DNA of 64,000 nt from Streptococcus sp. 596553 (GCF_900411395.1 NZ_OXCQ01000003.1:124001-188000), one strand, 5' to 3'. Positions 37,301 through 45,601 are shown, counted from the first letter of the stretch. Notes: a model not told the origin generated them from the letters alone. Numbers and translations: made by a program.

Positions 37301-37361
37301 CGAAAACTTTTCCGATTTTGCGTAAAGCATATTTTTTATTCTTAGTTGATTGTCTTGACAT
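34344..37361 (-). CDS. LPXTG cell-wall surface protein with G5-type repeats
   Basis: 1005 residues. N-terminal signal peptide with a YSIRK-related start (YALRKIGKVFGS) and a hydrophobic core ending near VYASNN. The mature part has a short loop rich in Asp/Asn (DSNNDGKPDNADGVID, about residues 197-212) that resembles a calcium-binding dockerin or EF-hand loop. About five G5-like repeats follow (pattern VVKVGTQPK..TPVP.P.RYE.D...G....V.G..G....TTY), then a Rib-like module, two paired modules (VTLWVDTAGKE.. and VRTVWRDENGKD..), a Pro/Ser/Thr-rich wall region, and LPNTG with a hydrophobic helix and FKKKED. Sortase A should link it to peptidoglycan. G5 domains are found in adhesins and biofilm proteins; ligand unknown. 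ATG 37361 follows CGAGGAAAAT. Confidence 0.93.
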   Translation of the reverse strand: MSRQSTKNKKYALRKIGKVFGSCVVATVITLGGVAIMAPNVTVYASNNESDPGPGETNIADFASNEDGYEVRVPKGKKYVGNDKIESTEPVLKHKGHDGRSFILKAKETDNLSKSEIDDYFSEEGNELENLFTKLYDEDEDRQTDEKYKRADADAINANAGNPIDGTNFVEPKVSDVDTRYPHRVDAGVTNIADIYDSNNDGKPDNADGVIDGQDTIVEANKPIEVNPEADENVVKEDGSVVLSKYYRIHVNKGDTADKDDDIYEVGTKPTVTTNEIDFKTIYEPNDQDVAGNQTIKTPGKKGTSTTTTTYTVNPETGARTANPSTTVETEKPVNKVVKVGNKQVTTQEIPMTVTYKEDPTLEGGKTVVDVEGAPGEKEITTVYDVSETDGSLSNPQTTEKTTTAMTPRVVRVGTKPKEVETPIPFPTRYERDDSVPNGQEVETVKGVDGKTVKKTTYTMNPDTGVVTQNEPTTEITDPVTRVVKVGTQPKVDVTPVPSPKRYEKDPDKEKGQPNQEVPGKPGTSTTTTTYEVDPKTGKVTEKVGDPVVVEPTETVVKVPAKDKVVTEEIPVVTEYEDDPTLEPGKEKEVTPGQPGEKTTTTTYTVDGKTGDITEKTTTQTTKEMVKRMVKRGPKEGTPSQPEQPTAPEEAPAQPGQPSDPEDQPNLKVAPPTIAIVEEANKASIEVKAPKKDADTVKITYPKSDGSGEEVLTLTKQPSGEWTLDKQPENVTLDKKTGTVTIPRESVVNKEKVQAQAKHKTSGYTPFVYAALSIEEANPEHPVTLWVDTAGKEIKERVEGQKVQAGEIAGYKWLSSRLEEGVLTHTFEKVANGTPSSPESSTSHPRTPSSSPSTSTPEKPNKAETPAVRTVWRDENGKDLKVPSVDKQEAGEVPGYEFVESHREGDNLTVHVFRTKQAQTPAPKDQTPNPEQAASPAPSKVSEQRGEAVATATSEKTVDSATSTKTSDKAELPNTGTEANASLASAGIMTLLAGLGLGFFKKKED

Positions 37362-37463
37362 ATTTTCCTCGATTTAATATTTATTTTAGTTTATAGATTG
37401 TTGACTCCGAGCCAAAAGCCAGATAACTCATCCAACTTTTGGCAAGAAGCAACGTTTTCTATA

Positions 37464-40400
37464 TTATTCGGATTCATCTTCTTTTTTCTTGAAGAATCCT
37501 AGTCCCAAACCTGCTAACAAGGTCAACAATCCTGCCCCAGCTAAGCCAGCATTAGCCTCTGTACCTGTATTTGGCAACTCCTCTCTCTTACCTGTCTCAT
37601 AAGTCGGAGCTTCTGGATCTGGACTCACTGGAGTTTCAGGTCTTGGAGTATCTGGTTCTGGAGTTGGCTCTGGTATTGGAGTCTCTGGATTTGGTAGTTC
37701 TGGGCTTGGAGTAGGAGCACTTGGATGCTCTGGATTTGGTTGTGGGGTTGGTTTATCTGGATTAGGTACATCTGGAGTACCTGGTTCCTGAGGTTTTGGA
37801 ATTTCCGGTTTTTCTGGAATTGGTTTATTTGGTGTTGAATTGTCCGGAGTTTTCACCAACTCATACACATAGGTGATGACCGCTGGAGTATCACTTACTT
37901 TTCCTGTTTCAGCTGCGGAGCCTGCTTTGACCTCTTTCAGCTTGTACACTTTGCCATCGGCTGTTTGGATACGGTCTTTCTTAATCTCTGCAGTGGTCGT
38001 ATCGTAAGCTGTTCCTGTTGCGACATCTTTGGCAACTTCTTTCGCGGTTTCAATTGTTTCTCCGGCTTCGTTTTCGTAATGAACCGTTACGTTTCCGTTT
38101 TGCAGTGCATACACGTAGGTGATGACCGCTGGAGTATCACTTACTTTTCCTGTTTCAGCTGCGGAGCCTGCTTTGACCTCTTTCAGCTTGTACACTTTGC
38201 CATCGGCTGTTTGGATACGGTCTTTCTTAATCTCTGCAGTGGTCGTATCGTAAGCTGTTCCTGTTGCGACATCTTTGGCAACTTCTTTCGCGGTTTCAAT
38301 TGTTTCTCCGGCTTCGTTTTCGTAATGAACCGTTACGTTTCCTGTTGCTGCTGGCGCTTCGCTTTCTTTATAAACTAAGGTCACTGTTCTACCTTCGCTT
38401 ACAATATTCCCAGTTAAACTTGCAGAAGTTGCATCTGCTTCTTTAAAAGTATAATATTTTCCGTCGGTAGTAGTCATGCTACTGAATTTTTTATCTGTGA
38501 CATTATAGCTGGTACCAATCAGTTGTTTTTTATTGGTAATGTAGGTTCCGTCACTTTCTTTTTCTCCAATTCCAGTATCATTTTTCAATGATAGCAAACG
38601 CCCTTGTTCATCAACATAGCGAACTTTCACATTTCCTGAGATTAGGTCTGCCAATTCTGAGGTTTTTTTCTTTTTCTTGATTTCTTTGGTTATTCTATCT
38701 TTCTCTTCTGGTGGAATATTTAGTTTTGGAATGATTTTTTCAACAACGTTTCGTGATGGTTCCACAGTATCTTGGATGACTGAAAAGTCAGCTAGAATTG
38801 GGAGATTATACTGAACACGGTGACTTTGAGGGTTTACCCCTACTCTTTCATTATTCTCTGAAAATACTTGTACGGTATAAGAAACAACATTTTTTCCTAA
38901 TAGAACATCCCCAGTAGAGAAGTAGCCACCTTTTCCTAGATTGCTATCTCCAGGACCCACTGCATCCCTAATCTTATCAGATAGTTGTTTATCAGTCAGT
39001 ACGTTCGTTCGCACAATCCCTTTATCTACCCCTACATAGTGGGAGAAGTGTTTGAACTCTTCAGAACCAGATCTAGCCCAACCATTATTAAGGGCATTTG
39101 CTTTTGTATTTGTATTGTCTCTCTCAAAGGTCCGGGCATCAGCATTATAATCTGTTGCAGTTCCAGTTGCTGCTATATCTGACCCTTGAATACCCACTTC
39201 CTTACTACCATTTCTAGCGGCGAGATAGGTGTATTTGTCTGTTTCAACTTCTAGCTGATCGTCGTTAACATGATAGGTAATTTTCTTAGCACCTGGTATA
39301 AGAGTCTTCAGTAGTTTATATGCTCTCTCATCATCTTTAGCTTGAGAAGAAGCTGAGTTTAGCCAAGTTGGGGTATTAGGAGTATCTTTATCAGCCTCTT
39401 TCAATACATTATTCAACTCATTTGCTAGCTTTGTAGTTGTCCACACTGTGAAAGTTTTCTTCCACTCTGAATCTTTTTTTGCTGAATTTTTTATGTGCAT
39501 AGAAGCCTTGTCAACATTCAGCACAATATCGCCTTGTTTTTTAGCTTCTTCCGTTGCTTCTGCTTCAAGTTGATCGTGTAGTTTTTTTTGCTCTGAATCA
39601 TACTTGTTTTTGTTTATACCATTTAATGAACTATTTTTTATTTTCGGATTAAGAATTAGATTAACACGCTTATGAAACTCCTCTTTAAATAACTTCAAAA
39701 CAGTTTTATGCGCCAGTTCCACATCTAAACCTTTTTTGTACAACTCTTCGTTTTGAACGATTTCAGCTACACGGTGAATGGTTTGATCGTATACCGTCTT
39801 CTCTTGACCAGCAGTATCTTTAGTTTTAATGACTACTCGATAGGTTCCTTTAGAACCGTTAATATCTGAGATATAACCTGTTACAAATTCCACACGAACA
39901 CGGCTTCCGAAGTCAGGAGAAAAGGCAGTAAACTGCTTCTCTATCCCATTATATCCAACGACACCTGGAGAATATTTATTATAGTTATCCTTCGTCAAAA
40001 ATGGAAGTTTTTTATAATTAGTAGGATTCAAACCCGCACGTTCGTTTTGAGATTTAGGATCATACTGAGAATTATCTGAAACCGTCTCGTCACGATTGGC
40101 ACGTGTACGTCCTTTAACAAGCATAAGCATGTATTTAAAACGACGGTCTAAGGCTTGTTCGTGCACATAGATGTTGTCTAAAGCATCTCCGCCAAGCATA
40201 CCACCTTGTTTAATCGTACCATCTTCTCTCTTATACCAACCTGTGAAGTAACCATCTGAATTTTTCTTACCAATAACGAATTTACCTGGTGTGCCATCTT
40301 TACCTGCAATCGCTGTCCATCCACCGAAAGAATTAAGTTCTCTTATTTCGCCATCTTGTAATTTATCTCCTGTACCATCTTCACTGACTTTGCCATTTTT

Positions 40401-41045
40401 AAATCTAAGAGCATCCCCAAGGGTGTTCATATTACGCAAGTAAGAACGTTCATTATTTTGGAAGTCGTCTGGCATATTTTTTACAATATCCCATAATTGT
40501 TCGAGAGTCAGATTTTCCTTAGGAGCATCAAATGTTAAGTTGGCATTCTTATCATCCCCACCCTCTTCTCCATCTTTAGGTACATGTACCCCAGGCTGAT
40601 TGTCTTTTACTGTGTCACCTTTACGATTGGCATCCAGTAAAGCTGGATCAGTATCTGCTTGGTCTGAACCTCCATCATTTCCAGAAGTCGGCTCTGATTC
40701 AGTTCCTGTAGCTCCACTCGATGGATTACTTGCATCCCCATCAGGTAATTCTCTTTTAGTCCGACGAGGTTTGGCAGCTTCTGGATTTTCAGCTACGGGA
40801 GCATTATAGGTGTTTGCTGCTGCATCAGTATTGCTGAGGTCAGGCTTGTTTCCTGTCTCTCCATTTCCAGACTGTTCTGGATCTGTCGGTTTTTCTGTCC
40901 TCTCAGCTTCTCTAGCAGACTCCATGCCCTCAGCATGAGCAATCCCAGCTCCCATCAAAAGATAGAGCGCCCCAATGACAACACTAGCTGCACCGACACT
41001 CACTTTCCGAATACTGTATTTTAATTGTTTTTCTGGATGATTCAT
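37464..41045 (-). CDS. LPXTG mucin-binding (MucBP-type) surface adhesin
   Basis: 1193 residues. YSIRK signal (residues 10-14; VSVGAASVVIGALYLLMG). An acidic low-complexity linker leads to a unique globular region (about 170-800) that I cannot assign. Then three MucBP-like modules: one diverged (VKVRYVDEQGRLLS..) and two almost identical 82-residue units (VTVHYENEAGETIETAKEVA..). A Pro-rich wall-spanning stretch (PETP/PNPE repeats) precedes LPNTG, a hydrophobic helix and FKKKEDESE. It should be sortase-linked to the cell wall and bind mucin-type glycans, as MucBP proteins do. ATG 41045 follows GGAGTG. The neighbouring G5-type gene is 102 bases downstream and shares its LPNTGTEANA ending, so the two anchors look copied from each other. 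Confidence 0.93.
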   Translation of the reverse strand: MNHPEKQLKYSIRKVSVGAASVVIGALYLLMGAGIAHAEGMESAREAERTEKPTDPEQSGNGETGNKPDLSNTDAAANTYNAPVAENPEAAKPRRTKRELPDGDASNPSSGATGTESEPTSGNDGGSDQADTDPALLDANRKGDTVKDNQPGVHVPKDGEEGGDDKNANLTFDAPKENLTLEQLWDIVKNMPDDFQNNERSYLRNMNTLGDALRFKNGKVSEDGTGDKLQDGEIRELNSFGGWTAIAGKDGTPGKFVIGKKNSDGYFTGWYKREDGTIKQGGMLGGDALDNIYVHEQALDRRFKYMLMLVKGRTRANRDETVSDNSQYDPKSQNERAGLNPTNYKKLPFLTKDNYNKYSPGVVGYNGIEKQFTAFSPDFGSRVRVEFVTGYISDINGSKGTYRVVIKTKDTAGQEKTVYDQTIHRVAEIVQNEELYKKGLDVELAHKTVLKLFKEEFHKRVNLILNPKIKNSSLNGINKNKYDSEQKKLHDQLEAEATEEAKKQGDIVLNVDKASMHIKNSAKKDSEWKKTFTVWTTTKLANELNNVLKEADKDTPNTPTWLNSASSQAKDDERAYKLLKTLIPGAKKITYHVNDDQLEVETDKYTYLAARNGSKEVGIQGSDIAATGTATDYNADARTFERDNTNTKANALNNGWARSGSEEFKHFSHYVGVDKGIVRTNVLTDKQLSDKIRDAVGPGDSNLGKGGYFSTGDVLLGKNVVSYTVQVFSENNERVGVNPQSHRVQYNLPILADFSVIQDTVEPSRNVVEKIIPKLNIPPEEKDRITKEIKKKKKTSELADLISGNVKVRYVDEQGRLLSLKNDTGIGEKESDGTYITNKKQLIGTSYNVTDKKFSSMTTTDGKYYTFKEADATSASLTGNIVSEGRTVTLVYKESEAPAATGNVTVHYENEAGETIETAKEVAKDVATGTAYDTTTAEIKKDRIQTADGKVYKLKEVKAGSAAETGKVSDTPAVITYVYALQNGNVTVHYENEAGETIETAKEVAKDVATGTAYDTTTAEIKKDRIQTADGKVYKLKEVKAGSAAETGKVSDTPAVITYVYELVKTPDNSTPNKPIPEKPEIPKPQEPGTPDVPNPDKPTPQPNPEHPSAPTPSPELPNPETPIPEPTPEPDTPRPETPVSPDPEAPTYETGKREELPNTGTEANAGLAGAGLLTLLAGLGLGFFKKKEDESE
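37871..38341 (-). repeat. 246-bp tandem repeat encoding two MucBP modules
   Basis: 37871-38095 and 38117-38341 are identical over about 225 bases at a 246-bp period. Synonymous identity indicates a recent duplication. Confidence 0.88.
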
Positions 41046-41050
41046 TCTTA

Positions 41051-41076
41051 CACTCCATATATATATATATATTGTA
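41051..41076 (-). promoter_or_regulatory. Leader of the MucBP adhesin gene with an (AT)8 tract
   Basis: Minus strand: TACAAT (41076-41071, candidate -10), then eight AT units (plus 41057-41072, overlapping its end), then GGAGTG and the start codon. No convincing -35 at 17 bases (CTATTA). The dinucleotide run sits where transcription would begin, so its length could affect expression. Confidence 0.5.
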
Positions 41077-41099
41077 CCCTATTACTTCCTATATAATAG

Positions 41100-41440
41100 A
41101 ATACAATTCATGAATATATTATACACCAGTCGGCTTGAAACTTCAAATTTTTTGAATGGAAGACTAGGAGATAGACGACTCTTTTTACTGAGACCAAAGC
41201 TAGGTTAGGAGTCCATCATCAGTAAGTCGACACAAAAGATGAACCCTCATCATCCTTGCCTTGTCGTGTGCATCTTATGGACGCACTTCCTTTTATCAGC
41301 CAGCTCAGCGCCGTGCTTTGAGACCTTTCCAGCTTGCTTTTAGATTTCCATTAACTTTTACACTTATTTCTTTAAAAATGAGACAATTTGACATTTTTTC
41401 TACTCTTTTTCTACTTTTTCCGAATAAATAGATAGAAGCA
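41100..41440. other. Intergenic region, no gene seen
   Basis: Divergent spacer between the MucBP gene (minus) and rpn locus C (plus). A degenerate BOX-like end may lie at 41300-41350 (GTGCTTTGAGACC .. TTTAGATTTCCATT). No open frame or clear hairpin supported. Confidence 0.4.
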
Positions 41441-41443
41441 GTG

Positions 41444-41479
41444 AATCTAGTGAGCCTAGATTAAAAAATGTGCTATAAT
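41444..41479 (+). promoter_or_regulatory. Promoter and palindrome of rpn locus C
   Basis: AATCTAG (41444-41450) TGAGC CTAGATT (41456-41462), then TGC-TATAAT (41474-41479). Same layout as at loci A, B and D. Confidence 0.68.
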
Positions 41480-41494
41480 AGAAGGAGGAAAAGG

Positions 41495-42454
41495 ATGATT
41501 CTAAGACATCCGGGCATCAGCCCAACCAATGATTTGGTTGCTAAGAAAATCTTTAGCAACCCAGAAATCACTTGTCAATTTATTCGCGATATGCTGGACT
41601 TGCCAGCCAAAAATGTAACTATTTTGGAGGGGAGCAATATTCACGTCTTGCCTTCTTTGCCCTATTCAGCACAAGATTTCTATACCAGTATAGACGTTTT
41701 AGCTGAACTAGATAATGGAACCCAAGTTATCATTGAGATTCAAGTACATCATCAGAATTTTTTCATCAATCGTTTATGGGCTTATCTGTGCAGTCAGGTC
41801 AATCAAAATCTTGAAAAAATTCGTCAGCGAGAAGGTGATACACACCAGAGTTACAAGCATATTGCACCTGTTTACGCAATCGCTATTGTAGATAGTAATT
41901 ACTTCTCAGATGATTTGGCTTTTCATAGCTTTAGCATGCGAGAGGACACTACAGGTGAGGTTTTAACCATTACCAATAATGGACAAGAAAACCATCTAGT
42001 CAAGATGGCATTCTTGGAATTAAAAAAATATAGAGAAACCAGCAAAGACAAGGTTCGCAAGCCGTGGTTGGAGTTTTTCGGCAACAAGCCCTTTACCCAA
42101 GAACCAGAGCGAGCCATCAGCCAAGCAGACCAACTGCTAGATTACAAGAGCTGGTCCGAGGAGGACAGGAAAATGTTTAGTCAACTACGTATGCGAGAAG
42201 AACAAGCCTTGTTAGCACAGGACTATGCCTTGGAAACAGCTAGGGAAGAAGGTATTGAACAGGGGTTGGAACGCGGTCGTGCAGAGGGGATTGAACAAGG
42301 CATCGAAAAAGGTTTAGAACAAGGACTTGAACGTGGAAAACTTTTTGCCTTCCTAGATATGGTCCGTCAAGGTCTTCTGACTTCCGAGGTTGCCAGCCAG
42401 CAATTAGGCATGACTGTCGCTGAGTTTGAGGCGTTATTGGCAAGACATGAGTAA
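41495..42454 (+). CDS. Rpn family PD-(D/E)XK nuclease, locus C (full length, RpnL-like)
   Basis: 319 residues from ATG 41495 after GGAGGAAAAGG. Catalytic residues Asp67 in SIDVLAELDNG and Glu81-x-Gln83 in IIEIQVHHQ. The C-terminal region has nine four-residue units (EEGI, EQGL, ERGR, AEGI, EKGL) and the KLFAFLDMVRQ tail, ending ..EALLARHE. First of two complete rpn genes in tandem on the plus strand. No orphan cassette follows; instead there is a terminator at 42493-42540. Confidence 0.88.
   Translation: MILRHPGISPTNDLVAKKIFSNPEITCQFIRDMLDLPAKNVTILEGSNIHVLPSLPYSAQDFYTSIDVLAELDNGTQVIIEIQVHHQNFFINRLWAYLCSQVNQNLEKIRQREGDTHQSYKHIAPVYAIAIVDSNYFSDDLAFHSFSMREDTTGEVLTITNNGQENHLVKMAFLELKKYRETSKDKVRKPWLEFFGNKPFTQEPERAISQADQLLDYKSWSEEDRKMFSQLRMREEQALLAQDYALETAREEGIEQGLERGRAEGIEQGIEKGLEQGLERGKLFAFLDMVRQGLLTSEVASQQLGMTVAEFEALLARHE
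42173..42454 (+). CDS. Internal RpnS-like small protein within rpn locus C
   Basis: ATG 42173 in frame with the parent gene, GGAGG at 42160-42164, 8-base gap. 93 residues. Same start context as the other cassettes. Confidence 0.6.
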   Translation: MFSQLRMREEQALLAQDYALETAREEGIEQGLERGRAEGIEQGIEKGLEQGLERGKLFAFLDMVRQGLLTSEVASQQLGMTVAEFEALLARHE

Positions 42455-42492
42455 GAAATCTGTAAATATTACACTATACAAAAACAACTAAA

Positions 42493-42540
42493 AAGGATAG
42501 CTAAATTTCTTGATGTAAAGAGTTTGGCTATCTTTTTTGT
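42493..42540 (+). terminator. Terminator between the tandem rpn genes
   Basis: GATAGCTAAA (42497-42506) pairs with TTTGGCTATC (42524-42533, one G-T pair), followed by TTTTTT. Confidence 0.8.
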
Positions 42541-42594
42541 TAGGAAAGTTTGAACTTTTCACTTTCTTTTCCGAATAAATAGATAGAAGCATCG

Positions 42595-42629
42595 AATCTA
42601 GTAAATTAGATTAAAAAATGTGCTATAAT
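42595..42629 (+). promoter_or_regulatory. Promoter and palindrome of rpn locus D
   Basis: AATCTA (42595-42600) GTAAAT TAGATT (42607-42612), then TGC-TATAAT (42624-42629). Confidence 0.68.
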
Positions 42630-42644
42630 GAAAGGAGAAGAAAT

Positions 42645-43607
42645 ATGACTGTACGTCATCCGGGCATCAGCCCAACCAATGACCTGGTTGCTAAGAAAAT
42701 TTTCAGCAATCCAGAAATCACTTGTCAATTTATCCGCGATATGCTGGACTTGCCAGCAAAAAATGTAACCATTTTGGAGGGAAGCAATATTCACGTCTTG
42801 CCTTCTTTACCCTACTCGGCACAGGATTTCTATACCAGTATAGATGTTTTGGCGGAGTTGGACAACGGCACTCAAGTTATCATTGAGATTCAGGTTCACC
42901 ATCAGAATTTTTTCATCAATCGCCTATGGGCTTATCTGTGCAGTCAAGTCAATCAAAATCTTGAAAAAATTCGTCAACGTGAAGGTGATACCCACCAGAG
43001 TTACAAGCACATCGCACCAGTTTACGCAATCGCAATTGTAGATAGCAACTACTTCTCGGACGATTTGGCTTTTCACAGCTTTAGTATGCGAGAAGATACG
43101 ACAGGTGAGGTTTTAACTATCACCAATAACGGACAAGAAAACCATCTGGTTAAGATGGCGTTCTTGGAATTAAAAAAATATAGAGAAACCAGCAAAGACG
43201 AGGTTCGCAAGCCGTGGTTGGAGTTTTTCGGGAACAAGCCCTTTACCCAAGAACCCGAGCGAGCCATCAGTCAGGCAGACCAACTGCTGGACTACAAGAG
43301 CTGGTCCGAGGAGGACAGGAAAATGTTTAGTCAACTACGTATGCGAGAAGAACAAGCCTTGTTAGCACAGGACTATGCCTTGGAACAAGCGGAGGAAAAG
43401 GGCTTAGAACGTGGTCGCGCAGAGGGCATTGAAAAAGGGCGAGAAGAAGGTCTTGAACAGGGACTGGAGCAAGGGAAAGTTGAAGGAAGTTTGTCCATGC
43501 TACTAAATTTAGTCCGTCAAGGTCTTCTGACTTCTGAGGTAGCCAGCCAGCAATTGGGAATGACTGTCTCTGAGTTTGAGGCGCTATTGAAAGATTATCA
43601 TCATTAA
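42645..43607 (+). CDS. Rpn family PD-(D/E)XK nuclease, locus D (full length, RpnL-like)
   Basis: 320 residues from ATG 42645 (MTVRHPGISPTNDL) after AAAGGAGAAGAAAT. Nuclease domain and catalytic Asp/Glu-x-Gln as in the other copies; at protein level the first 220 residues of all four are almost the same, while codons differ at many synonymous positions, so these are not brand-new duplicates. Eight four-residue units and the KVEGSLSMLLNLVRQ tail type, shared with copy B. A strong hairpin terminator follows at 43622-43681. Confidence 0.88.
   Translation: MTVRHPGISPTNDLVAKKIFSNPEITCQFIRDMLDLPAKNVTILEGSNIHVLPSLPYSAQDFYTSIDVLAELDNGTQVIIEIQVHHQNFFINRLWAYLCSQVNQNLEKIRQREGDTHQSYKHIAPVYAIAIVDSNYFSDDLAFHSFSMREDTTGEVLTITNNGQENHLVKMAFLELKKYRETSKDEVRKPWLEFFGNKPFTQEPERAISQADQLLDYKSWSEEDRKMFSQLRMREEQALLAQDYALEQAEEKGLERGRAEGIEKGREEGLEQGLEQGKVEGSLSMLLNLVRQGLLTSEVASQQLGMTVSEFEALLKDYHH
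43323..43607 (+). CDS. Internal RpnS-like small protein within rpn locus D
   Basis: ATG 43323, GGAGG 8 bases before it, in frame with the parent; 94 residues. Confidence 0.6.
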   Translation: MFSQLRMREEQALLAQDYALEQAEEKGLERGRAEGIEKGREEGLEQGLEQGKVEGSLSMLLNLVRQGLLTSEVASQQLGMTVSEFEALLKDYHH

Positions 43608-43621
43608 AAGATGCTGGGTAA

Positions 43622-43681
43622 AAGTCTTCTCATAATAAAACGTTTGGTATCAATGTTTTATTATGAGAAGACTTACTTTTT
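43622..43681 (+). terminator. Long hairpin terminator after rpn locus D
   Basis: AAGTCTTCTCATAATAAAAC (43622-43641) pairs perfectly over 20 bp with 43655-43674, and a T run follows. A decayed boxC-like piece lies at about 43738-43766. Confidence 0.88.
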
Positions 43682-43796
43682 TTACTGAAATTCAATTTTT
43701 TCTAGCCTCAACATCGTATAAACCCCAAATTCAATCTAACCTGGTTTGAAGATATTTTCGAAGCAGATAAGGTTTTACTAAAACTAAAAAAAATGA

Positions 43797-43802
43797 TATA
43801 AT
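43797..43802 (+). promoter_or_regulatory. Extended -10 of pgm
   Basis: TGA-TATAAT at 43794-43802, 40 bases before the start codon. No clear -35. Confidence 0.6.
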
Positions 43803-43841
43803 CAAACTGATTAAATGTTTTAAAAATAAAGGAGAATTTGA

Positions 43842-45560
43842 ATGTCTTACCAAGAAAATTACCAGAAATGGGTTGATTTTGCGGAGCTTCCTGACTATCT
43901 TCGTCAAGATTTGGAAAATATGGATGAAAAAACTAAGGAAGATGCCTTCTATACAAATCTTGAATTTGGTACTGCAGGTATGCGTGGCTTGATTGGTGCT
44001 GGTACAAACCGCATCAACATCTATGTTGTTCGCCAAGCTACTGAGGGATTAGCTCGTTTGATTGAGTCAAAAGGTGGAAACGAAAAAGAACGCGGTGTAG
44101 CAATCGCCTACGATAGCCGTCACTTCTCACCTGAGTTTGCCTTTGAATCTGCGGCAGTTCTTGCTAAACACGGTATCAAATCTTACGTATTTGAAAGCCT
44201 TCGTCCAACTCCAGAACTATCATTTGCGGTTCGTCATCTCAACTGTTTCGCAGGTATCATGGTCACAGCCAGCCACAACCCTGCTCCATTTAACGGATAC
44301 AAGGTTTACGGTGAAGACGGTGGACAAATGCCTCCACACGATGCGGACGCTTTGACTACTTATATCCGTGCAATCGAAAACCCATTTGCAGTTGAAGTTG
44401 CTGATGTGGAAGCTGAAAAAGCTTCTGGCTTGATTGAAGTTATCGGCGAAGCTGTTGACGTAGAATACCTCAAAGAAGTCAAAGATGTGAACATCAACCC
44501 AGCCTTGATTGAAGAATTCGGTAAAGACATGAAGATTGTCTACACACCACTTCATGGTACTGGTGAAATGTTGGCTCGTCGTGCTCTTGCCCAAGCAGGA
44601 TTTGACTCTGTTCAAGTCGTTGAAGCGCAAGCAACTGCTGATCCTGACTTCTCAACTGTAAAATCTCCAAACCCAGAAAGCCAAGCAGCCTTTGCCCTTG
44701 CTGAAGAACTTGGTCGTCAAGTTGGTGCAGATGTTCTTGTGGCAACTGACCCAGACGCTGACCGTGTTGGTGTGGAAGTTCTTCAAAAAGATGGTAGCTA
44801 CCTCAACCTTTCAGGTAACCAAATCGGCGCTATCATGGCTAAATACATCTTGGAAGCCCACAAAAACGCTGGAACTCTTCCTGAAAATGCAGCCCTTTGC
44901 AAATCGATTGTATCAACTGACTTGGTAACGAAAATTGCTGAAAGCTACGGCGCAACTATGTTCAACGTTTTGACAGGTTTCAAATTTATCGCTGAGAAAA
45001 TCCAAGAATTCGAAGAAAAACACAATCACACTTACATGATGGGATTTGAAGAAAGCTTCGGTTACTTGATTAAACCATTCGTACGTGATAAAGATGCTAT
45101 CCAAGCCGTTCTTGTCGTTGCTGAACTTGCTGCCTACTACCGTTCACGCGGTTTGACACTTGCTGACGGTATCGAAGAAATCTACAAAGAGTACGGTTAC
45201 TACGCAGAAAAAACTATCTCTGTTACCCTTTCAGGTGTGGATGGTGCTGAACAAATCAAAGCAATTATGGCTAAATTCCGCAACAATGCTCCAAAAGAAT
45301 GGAATGCAACAGCTATCACTGTCGTAGAAGACTTCAAAGCTCAAACAGCTACTGCTGCTGACGGTACTGTTACAAACTTGACAACTCCTCCAAGTGATGT
45401 GTTGAAATACACACTTGCTGACGGTTCATGGATTGCCGTTCGCCCTTCAGGGACAGAACCAAAAATCAAGTTCTACATTGCAGTTGTAGGGGAAACAAAC
45501 GAAGAATCACAAGCCAAGATTGCTAATATCGAAGCAGAAATCAATGCTTTTGTAAAATAA
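43842..45560 (+). CDS. pgm: Phosphoglucomutase (alpha-D-phosphohexomutase family)
   Basis: 572 residues, the long Firmicute type. Motifs in order: GTAGMRGLIGAG near the start, catalytic TASHNPAPFNGYK (phosphoserine loop), metal-binding DPDADRVG, sugar-binding GFEESFGY, and the phosphate-binding RPSGTEPKIKFY near the C-terminus. It interconverts glucose 1- and 6-phosphate and so feeds capsule, teichoic acid and glycogen precursors. ATG 43842 follows AAAGGAGAATTTGA. Single-gene transcript with its own promoter and terminator. Confidence 0.96.
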   Translation: MSYQENYQKWVDFAELPDYLRQDLENMDEKTKEDAFYTNLEFGTAGMRGLIGAGTNRINIYVVRQATEGLARLIESKGGNEKERGVAIAYDSRHFSPEFAFESAAVLAKHGIKSYVFESLRPTPELSFAVRHLNCFAGIMVTASHNPAPFNGYKVYGEDGGQMPPHDADALTTYIRAIENPFAVEVADVEAEKASGLIEVIGEAVDVEYLKEVKDVNINPALIEEFGKDMKIVYTPLHGTGEMLARRALAQAGFDSVQVVEAQATADPDFSTVKSPNPESQAAFALAEELGRQVGADVLVATDPDADRVGVEVLQKDGSYLNLSGNQIGAIMAKYILEAHKNAGTLPENAALCKSIVSTDLVTKIAESYGATMFNVLTGFKFIAEKIQEFEEKHNHTYMMGFEESFGYLIKPFVRDKDAIQAVLVVAELAAYYRSRGLTLADGIEEIYKEYGYYAEKTISVTLSGVDGAEQIKAIMAKFRNNAPKEWNATAITVVEDFKAQTATAADGTVTNLTTPPSDVLKYTLADGSWIAVRPSGTEPKIKFYIAVVGETNEESQAKIANIEAEINAFVK

Positions 45561-45569
45561 AGTCCTATA

Positions 45570-45601
45570 AAAGATGAGACTAACCAATCTCATCTTTTTT
45601 T
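45570..45601 (+). terminator. Terminator of pgm
   Basis: AAAGATGAGA (45570-45579) pairs with TCTCATCTTT (45588-45597), followed by a T run. Confidence 0.9.

Noticed and set aside
41468..41494. Upstream ATG (MCYN..) as the start of the rpn genes
   Set aside because: It overlaps the TATAAT -10 sequence, while the later ATG has GGAGG directly before it. The same is true for all four copies.
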